In this document: one piece after another, positions 59,238 to 64,000 of the stretch
How the letters are laid out: every line of letters starts with the position of its first letter
Position numbering within the stretch: the first letter of the stretch is position 1
Assembly (NCBI GenBank): GCA_905235325.1
Contig: CAJOLE010000001.1
Coordinates: 31,364 to 95,363 of the forward strand
DNA: 64,000 bases
From: an uncultured Prevotella sp.
GTDB lineage: Bacteria > Bacteroidota > Bacteroidia > Bacteroidales > Bacteroidaceae
Reading direction: 5' to 3'
Notes under the pieces: generated by a model
The model's input: the letters and a program-made list of their open reading frames with translations, nothing else
What the model was told of the DNA's origin: nothing
The model's database searches: none
Made by a program: the position numbers and the translations under genes

Positions 59238-59945
59238 ATGAAAACAAAGGAATTCTTCGGTAAGTTTCTGAGCACTTACCTGTGGGGAAATCTTCTGGCT
59301 ATGGTGCTCGTCTTGATTGCTCTCGGCTTTGGGGCGAAGTATGGGCTGGAATTGTACACCCGTCATGGCAAGGAGGTTACGGTGCCTAAACTCGTCAACA
59401 TGTCGAGCAAGGATGCCCGCTTGGTTCTTGATGACAACAAACTTGAGATGGTCGTTACCGATTCGGGCTACAACAAGCGGTTGCCTGCCGGGTGTGTCCT
59501 GACGCAGTCGCCGGCTCCCGGCATGAAGGTCAAGCCGGGACACATTATCTATGTGACCGTCAACTCACCGTCTTCACCGACATTTGCCATCCCCGACGTG
59601 ATTGACAACAGCAGCTTCCGTGAGGCCGAGGCAAAACTGATAGCTATGGGCTTCAGACTGCTGCCGCCGAAGCGCATTGTCGGCGAGCGCGACTGGGTGT
59701 ATGGCATCATGAGCCGTGGCCGTCGTGTCAGCACGGGCGAGCGCGTCTCGATTGAAACCCCGCTGACCTTGCTGATCGGCAACGGCCAATACAGCAGCGA
59801 CGATGAAATCAACTACACCGTGCCGGAGCCTGATTTCTCTGACGAAGAGATGGACGAAGAAGACGTATTCGAGGTGGTGGAAGAAACAGAGCAGACCACC
59901 GAAGAGGTTGAGGTGATTGAAGAGGAAGGGGAGGTAGTAGAATAA
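59238..59945 (+). CDS. PASTA-domain membrane protein
   Basis: A 235-residue protein. One N-terminal membrane segment (YLWGNLLAMVLVLIALGFGA, near 14-33) anchors it. PASTA-like domains are visible as VPKLVNMSSKDARLVLDDNK with GCVLTQSPAPGMKVKPG (about 50-115) and FAIPDVIDNSSFREAEAKLI (about 118-180). The last about 50 residues are extremely acidic. PASTA domains bind peptidoglycan stems in Ser/Thr kinases and PBPs, but no kinase or transpeptidase domain is fused here. The RluA-type gene starts 3 bp after its stop. In Bacteroidota this PASTA gene regularly precedes rluD and ddl. Confidence 0.88.
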   Translation: MKTKEFFGKFLSTYLWGNLLAMVLVLIALGFGAKYGLELYTRHGKEVTVPKLVNMSSKDARLVLDDNKLEMVVTDSGYNKRLPAGCVLTQSPAPGMKVKPGHIIYVTVNSPSSPTFAIPDVIDNSSFREAEAKLIAMGFRLLPPKRIVGERDWVYGIMSRGRRVSTGERVSIETPLTLLIGNGQYSSDDEINYTVPEPDFSDEEMDEEDVFEVVEETEQTTEEVEVIEEEGEVVE

Positions 59946-59948
59946 GGT

Positions 59949-61010
59949 ATGGATAGCGAAGAGCTGATACTTAGCGACCAGGAACTGGACGAAGACGACC
60001 AGCAGCTCTACGAGCACTTCCGCTTAGAGGTGGACCGTGGGCAAGAGCCGCTGCGCATTGACAAGTTCCTGACTGAGCACATGCAGCACTCCACGCGCAA
60101 CCGCATTCAGCAGGCTGCCGAGGCGGGTTTCATCCACGTCAACGACCGCCCTGTGAAGAGTAACTACAAGGTGCGGCCGGGCGACGTTATCACACTGATG
60201 CTCGACCGCCCGCACTACGACACCACTATCGAACCTGAGGACCTGCCCTTGGATGTCGTCTATGAGGACGGCCAACTGATGGTCGTCAACAAGCCCGCCG
60301 GACTGGTTGTGCATCCCGGCGTCGGCAACTTCCACGGCACGCTGGTCAACGCCATTGCCTGGCACCTGCGCGAACTGCCCACTTACGACCCCAACGACCC
60401 CTCGGTGGGACTCGTCCACCGCATCGACAAGGACACAAGCGGACTGCTCGTCGTCGCCAAGACACCCGAGGCGAAGACGCACCTCGGCAGGCAGTTCTTC
60501 GACCACGACACCCATCGCTCATACAACGCACTGGTCTGGGGGCACTTCACTGAAGATGAGGGCCGCATTGAGGGCAACATCGGCCGGGACCCGCGCGACC
60601 GCCAGCGCATGGCTGTCTTTCCCACCGATTCCGACACGGGCAAGCCCGCCATAACTCACTGGCGCGTCATGGAGCGCTTCGGCTACACTACGCTCGTGGA
60701 GTGCCGTTTGGAGACGGGGCGCACCCACCAGATACGTGCCCACATGAAGCACATCGGCCATCCGCTGTTCTGCGACGAGCGCTACGGCGGTACAGAGATC
60801 CTGCGCGGCGAGCGGTCGTCCACCTACAAGGCGTTCATCCAGAACTGCTTCCGGCTGTGTCCGCGTCAGGTGCTACACGCCCGGACGCTCGGCTTCGTCC
60901 ATCCTGCGACGGGCCGGCAGATGGACTTTACCTCGGACTGGCCCGAGGATATGGCCGCCGTCATCGACAAATGGCGGAATTATTTCCGTAACACTGAAAC
61001 AACGAAATAA
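59949..61010 (+). CDS. rluD: RluA-family pseudouridine synthase
   Basis: A 353-residue protein. The N-terminal S4 RNA-binding domain is near residues 35-90 (RIDKFLTEHMQHSTRNRIQQ). The catalytic domain contains VVHPGVGNFHGTLVNA and the active-site block HRIDKDTSGLLVVAKT near 152-167, with the nucleophilic Asp. LETGRTHQIRAHMKHIGHPL is the second conserved block. It pseudouridylates rRNA, most likely 23S, as RluD. It lies between the PASTA gene and ddl. The order PASTA-rluD-ddl suggests a shared transcript linking rRNA maturation and wall synthesis. Confidence 0.93.
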   Translation: MDSEELILSDQELDEDDQQLYEHFRLEVDRGQEPLRIDKFLTEHMQHSTRNRIQQAAEAGFIHVNDRPVKSNYKVRPGDVITLMLDRPHYDTTIEPEDLPLDVVYEDGQLMVVNKPAGLVVHPGVGNFHGTLVNAIAWHLRELPTYDPNDPSVGLVHRIDKDTSGLLVVAKTPEAKTHLGRQFFDHDTHRSYNALVWGHFTEDEGRIEGNIGRDPRDRQRMAVFPTDSDTGKPAITHWRVMERFGYTTLVECRLETGRTHQIRAHMKHIGHPLFCDERYGGTEILRGERSSTYKAFIQNCFRLCPRQVLHARTLGFVHPATGRQMDFTSDWPEDMAAVIDKWRNYFRNTETTK

Positions 61011-61025
61011 CAAAACACATATAAA

Positions 61026-62018
61026 ATGAAGAATCTGAAACGCAACATTGCCATCGTCTGCGGTGGCGACTCCTCCGAGCACGACGTCTCGCTGCGCTCG
61101 GCGCAGGGACTTTACTCCTTTTTCGATAAGGAACGTTATAACGTTTACATCGTCGACATCAAGGGACAAGACTGGCACGTAGAACTGCACGACGGCACGA
61201 CGGCACGCATCGACCGCAACGACTTCTCCTTCGTGGAGGACGGGAAGGCCTGCCTCTTCGACTATGCCTACATTACCATACACGGCACACCTGGCGAGAA
61301 CGGCCTGCTCCAGGGATACTTCGACCTCATCGGCCTGCCCTACAGCACCAGTGGCGTGCTGGTCGAGGCCATGACCTTCGACAAGTTCGTGCTCAACCAG
61401 TATCTGCGCGGCTACGGCATCAGCGTGGCTGAGTCACTGCTCATACGTAAGGGCTACGAGGAGCTGGCCAGCGACGAAGAGGTTGAGCGCCAGATAGGGA
61501 TGCCCTGCTTCGTGAAGCCCGCCGCCGACGGCTCCAGCTTCGGCGTTACCAAAGTGAAGAACGTCGACCAGCTGGCCCCGGCCATCCGCAAGGCCATGAT
61601 GGAGAGTCCGGAGGTTATGGTAGAGTCGTTTCTTGAGGGCACCGAGATTACGCAGGGCTGCTACAAGACCCGCGAGAAGAGCGTCCTGCTGCCCATCACC
61701 GAGGTGGTCACGTCGAACGAGTTCTTCGACTACGATGCCAAGTATAACGGTCAGGTCGAGGAGATTACACCGGCCCGCATCAGTGCAGAGCTGGCCGAGC
61801 GCGTCGGCAAGATTACCAGCCACATCTACGACATCCTCCACTGCAACGGCATCATCCGCATCGACTACATCGTCTCGCCCCAGGGAAAGATCAGTATGCT
61901 CGAGGTGAACACCACGCCGGGCATGACCGCCACCAGCTTTATTCCTCAGCAGGTGCGTGCCGCCGGGCTGTCGATGGCTGACGTGCTGACTGACATTGTT
62001 GAAAACCAATTTGTATGA
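61026..62018 (+). CDS. ddl: D-alanine-D-alanine ligase
   Basis: A 330-residue ATP-grasp enzyme. The N-terminus is NIAIVCGGDSSEHDVSLRS. The ATP-grasp core is FVKPAADGSSFGVTKVKNVD, and MVESFLEGTEITQGC follows. GIIRIDYIVSPQGKISMLEV carries the metal ligands, and NTTPGMTATSFIPQQ is the C-terminal signature. It makes D-Ala-D-Ala for peptidoglycan. The start lies 15 bp after the RluA stop, and the acyltransferase overlaps its end by 4 bp. It is a standard Ddl, not a VanA/VanB type as far as the sequence shows. Confidence 0.95.
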   Translation: MKNLKRNIAIVCGGDSSEHDVSLRSAQGLYSFFDKERYNVYIVDIKGQDWHVELHDGTTARIDRNDFSFVEDGKACLFDYAYITIHGTPGENGLLQGYFDLIGLPYSTSGVLVEAMTFDKFVLNQYLRGYGISVAESLLIRKGYEELASDEEVERQIGMPCFVKPAADGSSFGVTKVKNVDQLAPAIRKAMMESPEVMVESFLEGTEITQGCYKTREKSVLLPITEVVTSNEFFDYDAKYNGQVEEITPARISAELAERVGKITSHIYDILHCNGIIRIDYIVSPQGKISMLEVNTTPGMTATSFIPQQVRAAGLSMADVLTDIVENQFV

Positions 62019-63151
62019 GTGAGTTCGACGAGATACGGCCTTACGAGCCGGAGGAGATGAGGCAGGCCTTCGACGACCTGATTAACGACCGCCAGTTCAA
62101 CGTCGTCATGAAGGGCTTTGCCCCGTGGCTGCCGAAGTCGGTACGTAACGGACTGCTGCGGCTGGCCTTCACAGGCGTGAAGACCCCGCTCGACTTCCAG
62201 AAGCGTTTCATGAAGCCTGTGGTGAAGTACATCATCCGCAAGCATACCGACGGCTGCTCTTTCGACGATGCCCTGCTTCCGCAGGACAAGTCGCTGCGCT
62301 ACACCTTCGTCTCAAACCACCGCGACATCGTCCTCGACTCGGCCTTTCTTGACGTAATGCTCGTCGATAAGGATTATCCCACCACCGTCGAGATAGGCAT
62401 CGGCGACAACTTGCTCATCTATCCGTGGATCAAGCGGCTGGTGCGCATGAACAAGGCTTTTACCGTGCGCCGCGGCCTCTCGCTGCGCGAGACGCTTGCC
62501 GCCTCACAGCTGATGAGCCGCTACATACACTACGCTGTCACCCAAAAGCACGAGAATATTTGGATAGCCCAACGGGAGGGCCGTGCCAAGGACAGCGACG
62601 ACCGCACCCAGGAAGCCGTCCTGAAGATGCTCGCCATGGGTGGGCTTTTAAATGATTTGAACATTGTCCCGCTGACCATCAGCTATGAGTACGACCCCTG
62701 TGACTACCTCAAGGCGCAGGAGATGCAGCAGAAGCGCGACAACCCCACATTCAAGAAAAGCCGTCAGGACGACCTCGACAACATGCGTACCGGCATCTTC
62801 GGCTACAAGGGCCGCGTCACCTATCGGGCCGCCGCTCCCGTGAACACGTGGATTGCCGACCTTGACAGCCTCCCCCGACAGGATTTCTTTGCGCATCTGG
62901 CACACCGCATGGACCGTGAACTGCACCGGGGCTACGAACTCTACCCTTGCAACTACATCGCTGCCGACCGCCTTGACGGCGGTCGTGAGCGTGCCGCTCA
63001 CTATACGGCTGACGACGAGCAGCGCTTTGCCCGCTACCTCGACGGCCAGTTGGCCAAGGTTTCTATTGCAGACCCTGACCTGCCCTTCCTTCGTGAGCGT
63101 ATACTGACAATGTATGCCAACCCCTTGAGAAACCATCTGGCTGCCTTATGA
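62015..63151 (+). CDS. 1-acyl-glycerol-3-phosphate acyltransferase-like protein
   Basis: A 378-residue protein of the PlsC/LPLAT superfamily. The motif I equivalent is VSNHRDIVLDSAFL near residues 92-105. In the classical motif the His and Asp are four residues apart, and here they are five apart. EIGIGDNLLIYPWIKRLVRM and FTVRRGLSLRE follow, and NIWIAQREGRAKDSDD is a motif III-like acidic block near 183-198. The N-terminal region (TFDDLIND and on) and the long C-terminal part are typical of a Bacteroidota subfamily whose acyl acceptor is not known. The 4-bp overlaps on both ends place it in one transcript with ddl and the NigD-like gene. Confidence 0.82.
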   Translation: MSEFDEIRPYEPEEMRQAFDDLINDRQFNVVMKGFAPWLPKSVRNGLLRLAFTGVKTPLDFQKRFMKPVVKYIIRKHTDGCSFDDALLPQDKSLRYTFVSNHRDIVLDSAFLDVMLVDKDYPTTVEIGIGDNLLIYPWIKRLVRMNKAFTVRRGLSLRETLAASQLMSRYIHYAVTQKHENIWIAQREGRAKDSDDRTQEAVLKMLAMGGLLNDLNIVPLTISYEYDPCDYLKAQEMQQKRDNPTFKKSRQDDLDNMRTGIFGYKGRVTYRAAAPVNTWIADLDSLPRQDFFAHLAHRMDRELHRGYELYPCNYIAADRLDGGRERAAHYTADDEQRFARYLDGQLAKVSIADPDLPFLRERILTMYANPLRNHLAAL

Positions 63152-63828
63152 GAAAATTGCTGGTGAGTGTTCATATTGCTCTCTTAGTGCTGCTTGCCGC
63201 TTGCGAGCAGGAAATCTACGAGAAAGGCGACGGCCAACTGTCATATATGCGCGCCGATTTCGTCGAGGCTTTTGTCAATGCCGACAAGCAGGTAAACCGC
63301 GTGGTGACCGATAACGACGACGAACTGACGCTTGCCACACCCTATTCGGCCGACTGGATTAGTCGGCCCGACACCACCTACCGCGCAGTCCTATATTATA
63401 ATAAGGTGGACAGCCGGGCAGAGCTGTTGGGGCTTGGGCGTGTCACGACGCTTAGCCTGCGTCGTGATTCGAGTGCCGTCAGCAAATGGAATCCCGACCC
63501 GATTGGCATGGAGACCGCCTGGGTCGGCCATAATCTCCGCTATCTTAACTTAGGACTGGTCCTGAAGATCGGAGCCACCGACAAGGACGCCACGCCGCAG
63601 TCCGTGAGTATGCTTCACGGTGGAATTACAGTCAATGCCGACAGCACGCAAACCCTCCGGCTGTTGTTCAACCACCAGCAAGGCGATGTCCCCGAATACT
63701 ATTCCCAGCGTGCCTACGTCAGCGTGCCACTCAGTGGCCTGACCGTTGACTCGGTTCGTCTCACCGTCGTCACCTATGACGGCACTGTCGTCCGCACCTT
63801 TCCCATCCAGAAGAAGAGCGACTATTGA
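63148..63828 (+). CDS. NigD-like lipoprotein
   Basis: A 226-residue lipoprotein. The signal ends in LLAAC with lipid Cys19. The body is largely beta-strand, with YNKVDSRAELLGLGRVTTLS, LNLGLVLKIGATDKD and YYSQRAYVSVPLSGLTVDSV. This fits the NigD-like family, small Bacteroidota lipoproteins with two beta domains. Some NigD proteins are linked to bacteriocin (nigrescin) clusters, but most have no known role, and no bacteriocin gene is near. It overlaps the acyltransferase gene by 4 bp and is the last recognisable gene. Confidence 0.8.
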   Translation: MRKLLVSVHIALLVLLAACEQEIYEKGDGQLSYMRADFVEAFVNADKQVNRVVTDNDDELTLATPYSADWISRPDTTYRAVLYYNKVDSRAELLGLGRVTTLSLRRDSSAVSKWNPDPIGMETAWVGHNLRYLNLGLVLKIGATDKDATPQSVSMLHGGITVNADSTQTLRLLFNHQQGDVPEYYSQRAYVSVPLSGLTVDSVRLTVVTYDGTVVRTFPIQKKSDY

Positions 63829-64000
63829 CCCGTCACCAACAGTGCGACGCCACAAGTAAACTATTCTGGTGCGGAGTAAATTACTCAACTTTCGCAAGTT
63901 CAATAATAATGTTCGCACGCACGAGCGCAGGTGTGAAAAGTTTAAAAGTGCCTACACTGCCTACACTTGGCCGTAACTGACAGGCTGTCAAAGGGTTTCT
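63829..64000. other. Non-coding right edge
   Basis: This 172-bp stretch after the NigD-like gene has no gene. Near its end are two CCTACACTT-type 9-nt units (63951-63968), the unit that builds the hairpin arms of copies A-D. Confidence 0.5.
63951..63968. repeat. Possible edge of a fifth composite repeat
   Basis: Two adjacent units, CCTACACTG and CCTACACTT, match the 9-nt building block of the hairpin arm. The window ends 32 bp later, so the rest of any fifth copy is not visible. Confidence 0.45.

Overview
The window looks like a chromosomal piece of a GC-rich gut or rumen member of the Bacteroidota, most likely Prevotellaceae. Three things point there. Nearly every transcription unit starts with a Bacteroidota-type -7 box (TAnnTTTG, usually followed by CA). 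The gene content is typical of the phylum (DUF4271, DUF3737, NigD-like lipoprotein, PnuT under a TPP riboswitch, S46 and M16 peptidases, CE8 and PL11 pectin enzymes). Ribosome-binding sites are weak or absent. No tRNA, rRNA, CRISPR array, transposase or phage gene was recognised.

Layout. 1-3.1 kb: the 3' part of a secreted pectate lyase/pectin methylesterase, then a TlpA-type thioredoxin lipoprotein and a pyridoxal kinase on the minus strand. 3.6-9.4 kb: SF1 helicase, GNAT protein, ComEC-type channel, MntP, DUF3332. 9.4-16 kb (minus): M16 peptidase, metK, DUF4271, hemD, rnpA, yidD. 16-21.4 kb: TPP riboswitch, thiamine TonB receptor, PnuT, then a PfkB kinase and a flavodiiron protein. 21.4-25.5 kb: LOG-family protein, SDR, metY, cysK. 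26-31.3 kb: DEAD-box RNA helicase, then the overlapping set YitT/DUF3737/MalY-PatB/C-GCAxxG-C-C. 31.3-33 kb: a decayed M64 peptidase remnant behind an M20 deacylase. 33.5-37.8 kb: acyl-CoA ligase, prfB, a 51-residue membrane protein, CYTH protein, VanZ. 37.9-47.6 kb: two tandem NSS transporters, a ComEA-like HhH protein, an SpmA/SpmB-type protein, a flippase, an S46 dipeptidyl peptidase and a two-lobed retropepsin-PDZ protein. 47.7-48.8 kb: an AT-richer AAA ATPase that looks acquired. 48.9-54.6 kb: miaB and a large PL11 rhamnogalacturonan lyase with a dockerin. 54.6-58.8 kb (minus): efp, GT2, radC, DUF59, lpxH and a repeat lipoprotein. 59-63.8 kb: rpmH, PASTA protein, RluA-type synthase, ddl, acyltransferase, NigD-like lipoprotein.

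The most unusual feature is a composite non-coding repeat of about 310-370 bp. It is present in four intergenic regions (3145-3465, 25640-25945, 33078-33450, 50312-50625), with a possible fifth copy entering at the right edge. Each copy carries, in the same order, three 21-nt units (AAAACCCGCCGCCTTTT plus a 4-nt spacer), two or three 12-nt GGTGTAGGTTCA-like repeats, a TATATA-GTTGT box, and a long hairpin whose arms are each built from three 9-nt CCTACACTT-type units. I do not recognise it as a named element. The other points worth following are leaderless-looking promoters, a prfB gene without the programmed frameshift and with a 12-residue insertion, and the TPP-controlled TonB-PnuT pair.
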